From Sepioteuthis lessoniana (lineage: Eukaryota > Mollusca > Cephalopoda > Myopsida > Loliginidae), in NCBI GenBank assembly GCA_963585895.1, contig OY757904.1, positions 22,377,037 to 22,441,036 on the forward strand: 64,000 nt of DNA, given 5' to 3'. This document shows positions 1 to 10,710 of the stretch, piece by piece. Each line of letters opens with the position of its first letter. The first letter of the stretch is position 1. The position numbers and the translations under genes were made by a program. The notes below the pieces were generated by a model. It saw only the letters and a program-made list of their open reading frames with translations, made no database searches and was not told where the DNA came from.

Positions 1-1190
1 ATTTGGCTCTGTCTGTACAATCTTTTTTCTGTACTTTATTCATCTATTTCCTCATTCTTTTGCTTCAATTCTAATATCTTTAGTTATATTTCCTTATGCC
101 AACAACCAGTTACCGCCTTTTTATCTCTCAATTCTTTTTCTCTTTCTCTTCCAATCTGTTTATAATTTCTTCATTTCATTTTCTTTGTTCATGTTCGTAT
201 TCATTTCGTTCTTTTTTCACCAGGATGCTGTAGGAAAATAACTTCTGGTGAAAATATGGGTTTTTCTTTCTCTCTCGTTTGATAGGAAATAAACAAACTT
301 TGATAAAGTTCTCATTTTAAAGTTGCTTTTATTGAATAAAATATGAATACTACTATAAAAAGAAGACGCTTTAGAAATTAAAGCTTTTATAAACTGTACT
401 TATAAGTCATTTTTTAAGAAACTTATAGAAAAGTTAAAACTTATCTCTCAAAAGTTTTTATTATGAATGTCTTAAGTCAAAAACATTTTCTTTGTTCAAT
501 TTTAAGTAGATATTACTACATATAAAAGTGATGGTATTTTCATTTATGATAAACTGACTTAATTCGTCTATTTTTGTTGAAATATTGGTAAAAAAAACAG
601 TGCTATGTTATTGAAGAAACCAAATCATTATGAATCCCGACTGTTCAGCAATTAATAAAAATGTTTTGCGTCTTATCAGCTATTAGTTTGTTTATTGCTA
701 AAAAGAAATCAAGGTGACTATTCTCTAAGAGAGCTGATTCCATAATTGTGGCCTGAGTTCGTACATCCTCATATGAAGATCTTACTTTTGAGAAGGGTTC
801 AAGGGATGTTCGCGTGTTACATCGTATGGATACCGAAAGATTCGGATGTAATACAAACTGTAATAAAATATAAGGCATCTCCATTTAAAAAGATATGGAA
901 GCCCTTATAAGATATAATATTGGTTGCAACTCGACGATCGATAAATATATGTCCTTTTTCTTGGAGTGTGATGCATCAGAAGTAACACTTTCTGCCGGAA
1001 AAACCGAAGAGTCCGTTTATTTCGAATACTTTTCAAGCTGATAAATTACCTGGCTGCTGGAAACGAAGCCGCAGAAATCATTGAAGCAAAGATGTTGAGT
1101 CGTTTACAAGTTAGATAACATTTTTTGCTGATTATTGATAAACACTGCGGTGCATATGATAAAATACAAATATGGAGTCTGAAATTAGTA
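1..1190. other. AT-rich stretch, no element recognised
   Basis: Very AT-rich sequence with no tRNA-like promoter boxes and no family match to the other repeats in this window. An open frame on the minus strand at 645-884 (79 codons) has non-repetitive composition, but I recognise no motif in it and do not call it a gene. Confidence 0.5.
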
Positions 1191-1202
1191 TCATTCAGTT
1201 AT

Positions 1203-1496
1203 CCTATTTACCCAACCCCTCCACTCGGGCAGGATTTGACACAAGGTCAATTTTTAAGCGGAGTTTAACAGGTTTGAATTCAGAGTTTTCCTTCTCCCAG
1301 ACTAGTTGCCTCAACAAGGCTGAAGAACCCAGTCTGTCCTACTATTTACCCATACCTGGAGGGAGAATATTTGGATTCATACCTTTCCCAAGGGTATTAG
1401 GGCTTTGTGAAATGCAACCAGTCTCGTACAGGATTTGAACACTTGTCACCGTGTCCATTTCCTACGACGATAACCATTACACCACGGGCACCTCCA
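1203..1496 (-). mobile_element. SINE-A, full length, perfect TSD
   Basis: tRNA-derived SINE. On the minus strand it starts GGAGGTGCCCGTGGTGTAA (box A region), has a box B-like motif near 1432-1443, and ends in a tail reading GGGTTGGGTAAATAGG. It is flanked by a perfect 12-bp duplication TCATTCAGTTAT at 1191-1202 and 1497-1508. That fixes both ends and shows target-primed insertion. The same element recurs more than ten times in the window. Confidence 0.9.
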
Positions 1497-1634
1497 TCAT
1501 TCAGTTATACTATTCAATGTTACCTTGTTAAGGAAAATGGCATGTCTTATTCTCCAACTAGAATATTTTATTTTACATTTTCAGGATCTAATCACAAAGA
1601 ATTACATGATTGATTTTGATGTCCTGGCATATGT

Positions 1635-1923
1635 ATATACCCTAACTCTTCAATACGGGCAGGGTGCGTCACAAGCTCAGTTTTAAAGTGGAGTACAACA
1701 AATTTAAATTCAATTTTCTTTAACCTAAACTGATTATCTAACCAAGGGAAAAAAGAGAAGTCTACTTAACGATTTATCTGTAGTTGGGTGAAGAAAAGAT
1801 GGATTCATGCCTTCCCCAATGACATTAATGCAAAGTAAAATGTATACAGCTTCGTCCTGGATTTGAACTCGGGTCGCCGATTTCCTTTCTACGATAACAG
1901 TTACACTAAGTGCACCTCCATCT
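1635..1923 (-). mobile_element. SINE-A, old diverged copy
   Basis: Same order of landmarks as the 1203-1496 copy: tail with a GGGCAGG motif, the TTTTAAAGTGGAGT block, the central GGATTCATGCC block, then box B and box A at the right. Many substitutions; no clear TSD remains. Confidence 0.75.
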
Positions 1924-1950
1924 TGGATTAGTTATATATCTTGTTAATTC

Positions 1951-2240
1951 GGGAGGTTCTCTTTGTTTAACGGTTACCGTCGTAAGAAATAGACGCTTTG
2001 ACTTGAGTTCAAATCCTCGACTAGGTTGTTAGCATTTTACATAGCTCTAATACTTTTGGGAAAGGTAGCAATCCATTTATTCCCCACAACTATAGATAAA
2101 ATAGTAGGACAGAGTCAGATCTTTAAGCTTGGTATAGCAATGGAGAGGAAAAACTCTGAATTCAACCTTTTTAAACTCTCCTTAAAATTGACCTTGTGTA
2201 ACATCCTGTTGGTGTCAGAGTGATTTTTGGTAAATACTTA
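1951..2240 (+). mobile_element. SINE-A, plus-strand copy
   Basis: Reads head to tail on the plus strand: GGGAGGTTCTCTTTGTTTAA head, box B-like GAGTTCAAATCC at about 2007-2018, central region, and a tail ending GGTAAATACTTA. Lies close to the copy at 1635-1923 in the opposite orientation. Confidence 0.75.
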
Positions 2241-2778
2241 TATTAAAGTTTGTTAAATCAAATTTATGAATCTTCCATACTTACTAGATGCTGCTAAAAG
2301 TATTTCAGTTTTTTTGTAAAATTCGTGGGGAATTCAAGTCTCTTTTTCAAAAATGGAAGGAACATAAATAAGGTAATCCAGCCATGGCATCACTTGAGTA
2401 TGAACTCTAAGGGGCCTTACCGTCACATCATATGCTTACAGTTGTTGATAAATACCAATATTTCCATGTTTTTTCATGCTTGAATATGACTGTTATAGTT
2501 CACAACAAATTGAACAGGAATACAGTCTGTAAAGTTGACAACATTTACCTACTGTAAAAATCACAATTTGAAACTTTACTTTTTTTCCTTTATTTAAAAA
2601 TTTGGGCACAAAAATCGAACTATGGTAACAGTATGAAAATAATCAGCAATTTCAGATACTGGGTTACCAGTATTAATTTTTTTGTTTGTGTTAATTTTTA
2701 ATCCAACGAATTCTTTTCTCCATTGTGACATTAACTCTTTTTCTTATTTCAGTTCAAAGATACAGCATTTTATATTTT
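2241..2778. other. Unassigned AT-rich spacer
   Basis: No repeat family, open frame or RNA gene recognised. Confidence 0.4.
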
Positions 2779-2975
2779 TATTTAGCAAACCATACGTATG
2801 AGCCGAAGGCGACACAAAGTTACTTTTAAGCGGAGATTAACAGCTTTGAACTTTCTTCAAGACTAGTTGCCATACCAAAGTTAAAGAACTCAGTCTGCCC
2901 TACTATTTACCCATAACTGGAGGGGACAATAGTTGGATTCCTATGACGATAACCATTACACTATAAACACCTCCA
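2779..2975 (-). mobile_element. SINE-A with internal deletion
   Basis: Tail and middle are present (TTTTAAGCGGAGATTAACAG, then the CCATAACTGGAGGG block). The sequence then jumps straight to the box A side (ATGACGATAACCATTACAC), losing roughly 90 bp including box B. Probably no longer transcribable by Pol III. Confidence 0.7.
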
Positions 2976-3802
2976 GATTTCTCTTTCTGATACCACATTT
3001 TTTATCACTAAAATGCTAACCAATCCAATTATTTTGTTAGTTTTGATTGCATAAATTGTTAATTTTAATTTTGTATTATACGAATAATTTTTTAACGTAT
3101 CTCTTTGATCCATAGATGGGACCTTAAAAGGCATAACTACTGTTTTGTGGGGTGCTGTTTCCAGCTCACTTTCTTGTGTAGTTCCAATCTCCAAGCGTTT
3201 TGTCGTGTTCCCTACAGTAGTACCGATATGGTTACACCTTAGAAGAAATCCTGTTTTATTTCATTGAAGATATCAGATTTTCATATGATCGATAACCTAT
3301 CAAGAGCTGTTCCTGCCTTTCTTCGGCGTATGTTGACAACACTTTCATTTGACGGGATATTCCTACCGAGTTATGTGAACTTGTCTACAAATTTCAGAGG
3401 CCTGTTTTTAATGTGGGTGTGGCTACGATCTTTTATAAAACACATGGACCTTGTTTTATCTGAGTTCCCGTCGAGGCCAATAAGTTTTGCTGCCTGTTTC
3501 AGGATATGTAGTAGGGATTCGACTTGGGGGTATATTTGTGAGATTATATCCGTAGTGTGGCCTTTGTGGGATATCTTCTGCTTGTAGCCTTTTTCAACGT
3601 GAAACTATTTTTTTTCATTAGATTTATTGACGTTCGAAGGACGTAATATAAGCAGATTATGAACAGATATTCATTGAATGACTTCAGAAACAATGTCAAA
3701 GATGTCTGTGTCACCATCAGGCTAGCGAACCTTTACTTTCGTGTTTTTGTTGTAAATTATTATTGTGCTTGAAGTTTCTTTGTGGGGAGACCATATTCTA
3801 GA

Positions 3803-4540
3803 TTTTCTAGTCGGCTGGGGCTATACAATACTCTGACTGCATCTCTGCAGAGGGATAAGACCCCCACAGAGAGGGTCCCGGATAAGATACTAAACAATCT
3901 GATGGTGAGGTTCTAATAATGTTGGAGCTTTGGTTAGTGCGGAGTACCCCTTCATTGCCATTGCTTCCTTGTCCACTCTGGCCCGGAGAGGTATCACCAG
4001 ATAGGGTCCTTTCTATGGGTCAAATAGAATTAAACTGCGTACTTACGCTAAACTCAATTGCTTGAAATAGGACTGCTTTTACATTTAAACTTCGTACTTT
4101 GGCTAAATTGAATTGTTTAAAATAAAACTGTTTTTATATATAACTATGTGCATTGCCCAGAGTTTCTTTGTATTCCTTCGTTGCTATCGCTCCCAGGTCC
4201 ACTCTGGCTCAGAGTGGTTGCACCTGATATTCCAATCTATTGGTCAAATAGAACTAAGCAATGTACTTATGCTAAACTGAATTGTTTGGAATAAAACTAA
4301 ATTGTTTGAAATAGAACTGTTTTTGTTACTGAAATCGAATACTTATGTTAAACTGAAGTGTTTGAAATAGAACCTTTTTTAAATAGAAATAAACTGTGTA
4401 CTTATGCTAAAATGTATTTTACAAATAGAACTGTTCTGACATTTAACTGTTTGTAGATAAAAACTACATTTCTATTAAAATGAATTGTTTGAAATTTAAT
4501 TCAGCGTTAAATGACCCCAAAATAAAACAAACCAACCGAC
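3803..4540 (+). mobile_element. SINE-C inserted in LINE-1, with amplified interior
   Basis: Begins with the family head CTAGTCGGCTGGGGCT, then the conserved TCTGATGGTGAGG and GGAGTACCCCTTCATTGCCA blocks. It continues as a ladder of units of about 45 bp containing ACTTATGCTAAACTGAATTG. A second partial head block at about 4165-4240 suggests an internal duplication or two overlapping copies. LINE-1 resumes at about 4543. A blurred repeat of CCATAT...TAGA sequence on both sides may be an old TSD, but the target is itself repetitive. Confidence 0.7.
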
Positions 4541-4544
4541 TATC

Positions 4545-4900
4545 CATATGGTAGAAGTATTTGCTCTCTCTTTCATCTGAGAATGGAATCAAATGGCTTT
4601 ACAAAGTTTTGCCTCGTTTTTTTTTATGTATACTCCTTCGATTATTCTTTGCGGAGATCATATGCAAGAAGCACTTGCTCCATTTTTCTTCAGTGTATAG
4701 AATCAAATGCGTAGGAGAAATTTACCTCGTTTTTTATATGTATTCATTCAATGATTCTTTGTGGAGAGAATAAGCTAGAAATATTTGTTCCATTTTTTTC
4801 TCTGTGTATCGAATCACATGCCAAGGAGAAATTTTAAAACAAAGTATTTCCTCGGTGTTTTTTTGGACATACTCCTTCGATGATTCGACGAATAGTCAGA
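4545..4900 (-). repeat. Tandem duplication of an RT catalytic-domain segment
   Basis: About three imperfect units of roughly 115 bp, each encoding on the minus strand a version of the segment from the IIEG region through the FDSIH motif to YGLP. This is the reverse transcriptase motif A neighbourhood copied in tandem inside the dead LINE-1. A further YGLP end lies across the SINE-C at about 3770-3802. Confidence 0.6.
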
Positions 4901-5394
4901 ATCTGAGGAGTTGTGAATAGACTTCTAAAACCGTTCTGATTTTTCTTGAGAGCTTTTTCAACTTCAGGTCAGATACGATTTAGAAGCAGGGTATTATAAA
5001 CCTTGGCAGCTATAATACTAAAAGTTATGCCTTTGTAATTCTTGCTGGTTCTGAGGTCGTCTTTCTAGGGGCATGAGGAGGATGCAGCCTTTCATTCATT
5101 TCTCTAAGGATTGCTGTCATGTTCTTAAAGTTGAACAAGGTTTTGATACTCGAGCTAAGTGTCTGATTTAAACACAACGATAATTTAACAGCGTATTACA
5201 ACGGAACGATTTTGACAAGCATAGTCATATTATACTAATTAGATCTTGGCATCTTTGTGACACGTCATCAACAAAAGTGGAAAATTTCGACCTTCTTTCC
5301 TTCCATCAAATTGCTGAATGTGTCAAGTTAATGTTTCATATGTCCACGATTTGTATATCCTTAGATCACACTCTTATACATATGCGTGAGCGTG

Positions 5395-5396
5395 TG

Positions 5397-5442
<46 letters not shown>

Positions 5443-6125
5443 CACACACACACACAGAGGCATACGCACACATGTGCAACCACAAACACATACGGGTGCA
5501 TACTCAAAGGCACACAGACAAAGACACCGATAAATAAACACACCCACACATACTCACTTGACCAACGCAAACACACACACATATGTACACACCTCGGGTG
5601 GTGTAATGGTTAGCAAGGTAGATTAGCAAACCTACACGAGTGAGTTCGATTCTCATTGGGTGCCCAATTCATGCGGCCTTGTGCTACATCTAAGCAAAAA
5701 GCTTAGTAAATTAACACATATGTACACACATTAGTGCATGCATTAGTGCTCACACATATATACACGCATAAACCTGAATACACACGTACAATAACACACA
5801 CACGCCTACACAGGTACACAAATATACACACGCACACATACATGCGTGTAGAAATATACACACGCACAGACATACGCACGCAGGTGCCAACACATACAGA
5901 CACACTGATGTATTCAGATACACACACACATACAGACTCACACACGGATACAGACACATACACTCACACACTACTACACACACATACACGTACATAGATA
6001 TGCGTACACATATAAAAACACGAACGCATGAGCACACATATATCGACGCGCAAACGGACATACACCAACAGACACAAACGCACACCTCCACAAACATACA
6101 CACTCACACTGATGAACACCCCCCC
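5395..6125. repeat. CA-rich microsatellite block
   Basis: Pure (CA)n at about 5399-5455, then several hundred bases of imperfect ACAC/ATAC sequence ending in a short C run at about 6119-6126. Open frames through it encode only HT/VC repeats and are not genes. A SINE-E sits inside. Confidence 0.9.
5593..5713 (+). mobile_element. SINE-E, full length
   Basis: tRNA-like head with box A region GGTGGTGTAATGGTTAGCAA and box B-like GAGTTCGATTCTC, then a short body ending in AAAAGCTTAGTAAATT. Flanked by ACACATATGTACACAC at 5577-5592 and 5714-5729. The perfect 16-bp TSD is slightly weakened by the CA-rich surroundings. Confidence 0.8.
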
Positions 6126-6584
6126 CATATATATGTCACCAAAAAAGGATACAGCCGTTTTTTTGACAACTTGTATCGAAATTACGATACCCTCCGCCGA
6201 AAAAATATATATCTAATTGAAGGTCATTATTGAAGAATAAAATTGGAGACACTTGTCTTCTTTAGTCTAATCTATTTTATGTCTCCTTATTAATATTCTA
6301 TTGTATCTTGATATTAAGTAAGTCCTTTTACCTCATTTTTGCCTGATGAAGAGGTCGTTTTCAATTTACAAGCTCTCCGATAAAAAAATGTAAGAAATAA
6401 ACAAACATATTGTGGATGTTTTCCGTCCCTTTCATTTTAATTAGATGTCCACTCCATCTTTGTCAATATTTCAAGACTGTCGCACTGTCATCACTTCAAA
6501 TTTACTTATATAATTTTTTCATACGGAACTATAGTTCTTTATATACACTGCAAATAAAAACATCCGAGATGTTTCAATTTCGGT
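6126..6584. other. Unassigned stretch
   Basis: No gene seen. A CTGATGAAGAGG motif near 6342 recalls Penelope-like element ends but lacks the rest of a hammerhead fold. Confidence 0.35.
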
Positions 6585-6721
6585 TTCTTTTTTCGTGGGT
6601 TATTTAATGCCAAATCCATCTTTCTAAACAAAACATTGGCGGAGCTATTTAACCAACAGCTGAGGAGATAAGGTGATTTGTACTAATTCTAAGAATATTA
6701 GTCCGAAAATGAACGTAATAG

Positions 6722-7432
6722 TGTTATATAATATATGACATGTATTTTTGGTTCGTTCTTTGTGACCACCTGTGCTTTGACAAGCTGTCACGTTGTGATT
6801 ATTAAACAGGGAGATGGCAGTGTGTCGGGGCGGGCCAGTCGAGCAGGTGTGTAACCGGAAGGAGACCACGTGATATGAGAACCACGCAGTCAGATTTAGA
6901 CAGAGTTAAGAGAATCGGGAGTCGAGTCAGGGATAAGCAGCCGATCAGAGGCGTCTCGGACGTCTATGACGATACGGCTTGCAAGGAAGTGCAAGCGTTG
7001 GCGCCCCCTGTCTCCCGGAAGAATATATGGGTCAAGAAGAGTCTCCTCTCTGAGTATATGTCTCTCCATCTATCTCTCAAACTACCAACAAACTGTGTGC
7101 CCCTTTCGAGAATAAAATGAGATATATTTTTATATATACGTGTTCGTAGTTGTTCATAAAGACACAGCTGATTAGTTTGGTTTCTTTGTTTAATGGCATA
7201 TCAACCTTTATAGGTTATTTAATGCCAAATACATTCTCCTAGAAGAAAAGTAATGGTACGATTTAACCCATAACTGGGGGAATAAGGGAGTTCATACCTT
7301 TCCCAAGGGTATTTGCCCGAAAGTGAACGTAATAGCGCGACTGGAGTTAGACCTCGCGGACTACGATTCCGCAGTCCATCGCTTTAACCATTACACCACG
7401 AGGACACCCCCGACACAGCTGAGTATACATCA
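6722..7432 (+). mobile_element. LTR-2 solo LTR, itself split by a SINE-B
   Basis: Starts TGTTATATAATA and ends ACATCA, the TG...CA ends of an LTR. Left flank ATAG (6718-6721) and right flank ATAA (7433-7436) look like a 4-bp TSD with one later change. Removing the nested SINE-B and its TSD copy leaves about 460 bp. It carries ACCGGAAG (6854-6861), CACGTG (about 6867) and AATAAA (7111-7116), as expected for promoter and polyadenylation parts of an LTR. No internal retrotransposon sequence is present, so it is read as a solo LTR. Confidence 0.7.
7172..7411 (-). mobile_element. SINE-B with TSD, nested in LTR-2
   Basis: Complete SINE-B. On the minus strand it has a tRNA-like head (TCCTCGTGGTGTAATGGTTA), body, and a tail with GGCATTAAATAACC... 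then CATTAAACAAAGAAACC. Flanked by perfect 11-bp GACACAGCTGA at 7161-7171 and 7412-7422. This is the innermost and so youngest layer of a three-level nest. Confidence 0.88.
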
Positions 7433-7509
7433 ATAACGCGTGATGTTTGAAATCGTTTACTACAAAGTTGTCCCGCCGGTTAGTTACATCGCCTCGGAGT
7501 GTCCTCCGA

Positions 7510-8199
7510 GAAAGATAATCCATGTTTCAAATCAAATATACCTTTACCACAGTCATCTTCATCAAGTTGTGCCGATTGCATAAATTCCCTTGAAACTCTC
7601 TCGTCATCCGTCCCTATCAGCCATCACACTTGGTAGGTCCTCCAGACTGCATCAGATGACCGCAAAAAGCTGATGTACGTAAGAATTTACTGGTTGGCTA
7701 ACACTGATGAGTGCATTTGTAGGAGTGTAACTTATAGGTTTGTCCTTCTTTCTCCAGTGGTGCACTGAATGCCCTATTCATCTTGGATGGTTTGTACTTG
7801 TAAAATGGAAGGTAAGTGGGTGTTTTGACTTAACTAGAATTTACTTTTCTCCGAATTTACTTTTTATAAGCTTAAACCACAAATAACCATTCCCAGTTCT
7901 CTATTTAATTTATAAATGCATTTTTAATAATATAAATCAATAAAAATCTATTTTAAGCTTACAAACAAATAAGTTTTAGTTTCTAATATTGTACGGAAAA
8001 AAAGTAATCAAAATTTACAAATATAAGTTCGAACATAATTTTAGATGTAGATGTTTACAATTTGGCGATCTTTTCAGTACATTGCATACTATTTATTTGT
8101 GAATGTGGTTTGCTCTAAGACATTATGAAATAAAATGATTTTTTAAGGTTGAATAACATAGAGAATTATTCAAATTATTTTGCGATTGTAGAAAATAAA
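7510..8199. other. Unassigned AT-rich stretch
   Basis: Nothing recognised on either strand. Confidence 0.4.
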
Positions 8200-8436
8200 C
8201 TCATTTATGTTAAATTGACGAATATCTACATTCAATTTATTGAACAGTGACATGATTTCACGTGCTTTTAACGATTTTCTTGTGATACAACGATTTCAAT
8301 ATTTGTGGAGGACAGGTGTAAAGTCGAATAAAATGACATAAACTTGATTTTTATTTTTCCATATATTTTTTGACAAACAACGTATAACTGAGAACGACTT
8401 AACTCGAAACAACGTAATCCGAGGTTTACCTGTACT
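8200..8436 (-). mobile_element. Possible end of a pogo/Tigger-like element
   Basis: On the minus strand it begins CAGGTAAACCTCGGATTACG and continues with a TTTCGAGTTAAGTCGTTC-type sequence, the style of pogo/Tigger-like terminal repeats. I do not see the matching opposite terminus, so only one end is proposed. Confidence 0.35.
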
Positions 8437-8658
8437 GACACAGATACACCTTGGACGAATTTCCGTTTTATTTTTAAATCATCAATAACCTTTCATTAGC
8501 AGTTCATGCCTTCCCTATTTTTATGCTGATACCACTTTCAGTAGATGACATATTACTACCAAGGTGTCTGATCGGTTCGGTTTCTTTGTTTAATGGCATA
8601 TCAACTTTGTAGGTTATTTAATGCCAAAGCCATTCTCCAAGAAGAACAGTAGTGGTAC

Positions 8659-9191
8659 TGTTATATAATAGCCGAGGGATTTCGGTTCATGCCTTTAAGT
8701 TTAGTTAGGCTGAGAACCTTTCGGCTCAGCACATGGGTTAGTTAGGTGCAACATTAAGGCAGGTGTTAACGCGGGGGCGCGCGGGTTGATGGAGGTGTCA
8801 TAATAGTCTGAGACGAAACGCGGTGACAGGGTGCGGGTGACGTCACGCACCGGAAGCTCGCGGAGGTTTGTGTGAGATTTGAAGAAAGTAAGAGTTGAGA
8901 ATTAGACGACAAACGAGAAGGATCGACTTTTGCAGCTCACAGGCGCGTGGTGAACTTGCACCCTATAGGGGGCCGCTCGAGACGGGGGCCAAATGATTAA
9001 GACAGCATAGAAGACTGTGTCTCTCCTCCTTACGTCGAAACCTTTAACTCAAAGTTAATTAAAAGGTTTCGTACCAGAACAAGAAGTCGTTACGTGTTTT
9101 TGAATTCCGAGATTCCTATGTTTACTCGTTATGAACATTCGATGTCCATTTCACCCACTTCTCACATAGCGTTAATTGTGAATATGGTACA
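8659..9191 (+). mobile_element. LTR-1 solo LTR, copy 1
   Basis: 533 bp beginning TGTTATATAATAGCC and ending GGTACA, flanked by GTAC at 8655-8658 and 9192-9195. Same length class and layout as 55215-55751 and 57668-58178. Contains a CRE plus ETS pair (8838-8856) and, near the end, the TTTCGTACC and GATTCCTATG blocks conserved in all three copies. No gag/pol sequence is attached. Confidence 0.88.
8838..8856 (+). promoter_or_regulatory. CRE + ETS-type site pair in LTR-1
   Basis: TGACGTCA (8838-8845), three bases, then ACCGGAAG (8849-8856). The same pair with the same spacing is in the other two LTR-1 copies. CRE sites bind CREB/ATF and GGAA cores bind ETS factors. Binding here is inferred. Confidence 0.6.
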
Positions 9192-9350
9192 GTACTATTT
9201 AACCCATAGCTGGGAGGATAAGGGGGTTCATACCTTTCCCAAGGGTATTTGACCGAAAGTGAACGTAATAGCGCGACTGGAGTCAAGGTATGTGAACTGA
9301 TCTGCTTATTTCAGAGGCTTGCCATTTATTATGGGTAGGACTCCATCTTG

Positions 9351-9528
9351 TTTGGTTTATTTTAGCTTAGTTTCTTCGTGGGTTGTTTAAAGCCAAAGCT
9401 AGCCTTGTAGAAGTGCAGCAGTAATACTTAATACTTAAGCAGTGAACTTAATAGCGTGACTAGAGCTTGAACTCGCTTATTTCGAAGTCGCAGTTCAGTA
9501 CTTTAGCCACTACAACACGGAGATCCCT
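9351..9528 (-). mobile_element. SINE-B, short copy with TSD
   Basis: Flanked by perfect CTCCATCTTG at 9341-9350 and 9529-9538. Tail block TTTCTTCGTGGGTTGTTTAA at left, box B-like and box A-like sequence at right. The central part is shorter than in other copies. Confidence 0.85.
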
Positions 9529-9771
9529 CTCCATCTTGATTAAAATACACGAATTTCATTTTATTTGAATTCGCGCCGAGGCCATGGCCTTTTGCTGCCT
9601 GTTCCACGCAATATAGTCAAGATTCGGTTTGCAGAGGTGTATTCGCGAGAAGCCCTAGATCATCAGCATAGTCTGCATTAATACTTTAGGATGCTTCAGC
9701 TTTCCATAATTTTTAAAATCCTATACCAGTTTTAATCGTTAAGTGTGGATTAAACTTTTTAGTCATATATA

Positions 9772-10048
9772 TATTTACCCAACCCCTCTGCACAAGCAGG
9801 ATGTGACACAAAGGCATTTTTAGAACAGAGTTTAAGAAGTTTGAAATCATAGTTTTCCTTCTCCTAAATTGGTTGTCATACCAAGCTTAAAGAGCTCAGC
9901 CTCTTTTTATTATCAATCTATAATTGCAGAAAGAATAGATACGTGAATTAGCGCTATGTGAAATGCAAACACCTCAGGCTAGGATTTGAACTCGTTTCAC
10001 CGTATCCATTTACTACGACGATAACCATTACACCCCCAGCACCACCTG
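9772..10048 (-). mobile_element. SINE-A, diverged copy
   Basis: All SINE-A landmarks are in order from TTTACCCAACCCCTC (tail) to ACGATAACCATTACAC (box A side), with small internal changes. Confidence 0.8.
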
Positions 10049-10155
10049 AACTATTTCGATATAAAAAAACCAAACTTTTAGATATAAAATATTGTTAATT
10101 CTTGCGAGGTACAGATTAAAACATTTCTGCGGTTTTTTTATGGTAATAGTAAGAT

Positions 10156-10302
10156 CCAGTGAAATGCACTCTTTTTTAAATCACACAATAAAAATTTAAA
10201 ATGTTCTCTTTAATTTGAGTTGGAATACCAGTGAAATGCAGTCTTTATTTAATCACACAATAAAAGTTTTAAATGTTCTCTTTAATTTGAGTTGGAATAC
10301 CG
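10156..10302. repeat. Two-copy tandem repeat of about 73 bp
   Basis: CCAGTGAAATGCA through TTTGAGTTGGAATA is repeated twice with few differences. No coding or RNA role seen. Confidence 0.75.
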
Positions 10303-10417
10303 CGGTAATTTACTCCTTTCTTTCAACCTTGTCCGCAGGACCTGTATGTCTACACCATCATAGAATAAATATATAAGCTCTATCAATGATATTGAGCACT
10401 CTTTATTTAGAAATATA

Positions 10418-10683
10418 CCGGACATTGGCATAATGGTTAGAGTGTTCGCCAATGGCCCGGGAGACCTGGGTTCAATCCCAGGTCGAGTCATACCAAAGAC
10501 TAAAAAAATGATACTTAATGCAACCTTGCTTAGCACTCAGCATTATAAGATAAGGATCAAGAGTAAAGTGGAGCAATCCAGGGAAAGGAGTAGCACCCTC
10601 CCCTACACCTTGGTGTTGTAGCTATCGAAAAGGGAGCCTTCGGGTCACCCTCGACTATGGTTGCCAGCTTTACTTTACTTTAC
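10418..10683 (+). mobile_element. SINE-D, full length, perfect TSD
   Basis: Strongly tRNA-like head: box A TGGCATAATGGTTAGAG and box B GGTTCAATCCC with a GC arm CCTGGG/CCCAGG. The body contains TTGCTTAGCACTCAGCATTA and the 3' part GGGAGCCTTCGGGTCACCC, ending in TTTACTTTACTTTAC. Flanked by a perfect 15-bp TSD TTATTTAGAAATATA at 10403-10417 and 10684-10698. Confidence 0.92.
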
Positions 10684-10710
10684 TTATTTAGAAATATAGC
10701 AAAAATGTAT

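Larger units (their letters stand above)
3090..5175 (-). pseudogene. LINE-1 (RTE-type) reverse transcriptase, decayed and split
   Basis: Remnant of a non-LTR retrotransposon RT, readable on the minus strand with many stops and frameshifts. From the 5' side (high coordinates) I can read a stretch ending KNQNGF, then the catalytic block A context resembling DFS-AFDSIHR, a YGLP motif, the region before the YADD box, and the C-terminal TYLGS-RLSII segment. A plus-strand SINE-C (3803-4540) interrupts it right after the YGLP region. Copies of the same C-terminal region occur at 26584-27173, 34893-35249 and 49690-50360. The ORF is plainly dead. The clade (RTE-like) is inferred from motif wording and (GAT)n tails. 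Confidence 0.75.
6585..7509 (-). mobile_element. SINE-B, split by LTR-2
   Basis: The 3' part (GGTTATTTAATGCCAAATCC at about 6600) runs to 6721. The tRNA-like 5' part resumes at 7433-7509 (GTTTACTACAAAGTTGTCCC, then the promoter end). Together they rebuild one minus-strand SINE-B, with LTR-2 inserted in a 4-bp target (ATAG/ATAA). Confidence 0.75.
8572..9290 (-). mobile_element. SINE-B, split by LTR-1
   Basis: Left part 8572-8658 runs up to AGTAGTGGTAC. The right part resumes at 9192 with GTACTATTTAACCCATAG and continues to CGCGACTGGAGT at about 9284. The intact SINE-B sequence is continuous once LTR-1 and one GTAC are removed. The promoter end is missing. Confidence 0.8.

Noticed and set aside
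5277-6216. Several open frames of 60-117 codons
   Set aside because: They encode HTHT or VCVC repeats from CA-rich DNA on both strands; no protein-like sequence.
6335-6390. Hammerhead ribozyme candidate (CTGATGAAGAGG)
   Set aside because: No GAAA box or closing stem I at the right place.
10429-10500. Possible genuine tRNA gene (good box A and box B)
   Set aside because: It is the head of SINE-D: the same sequence recurs at 35.4, 35.9 and 63.6 kb with the same downstream body, and it has a retrotransposition TSD.
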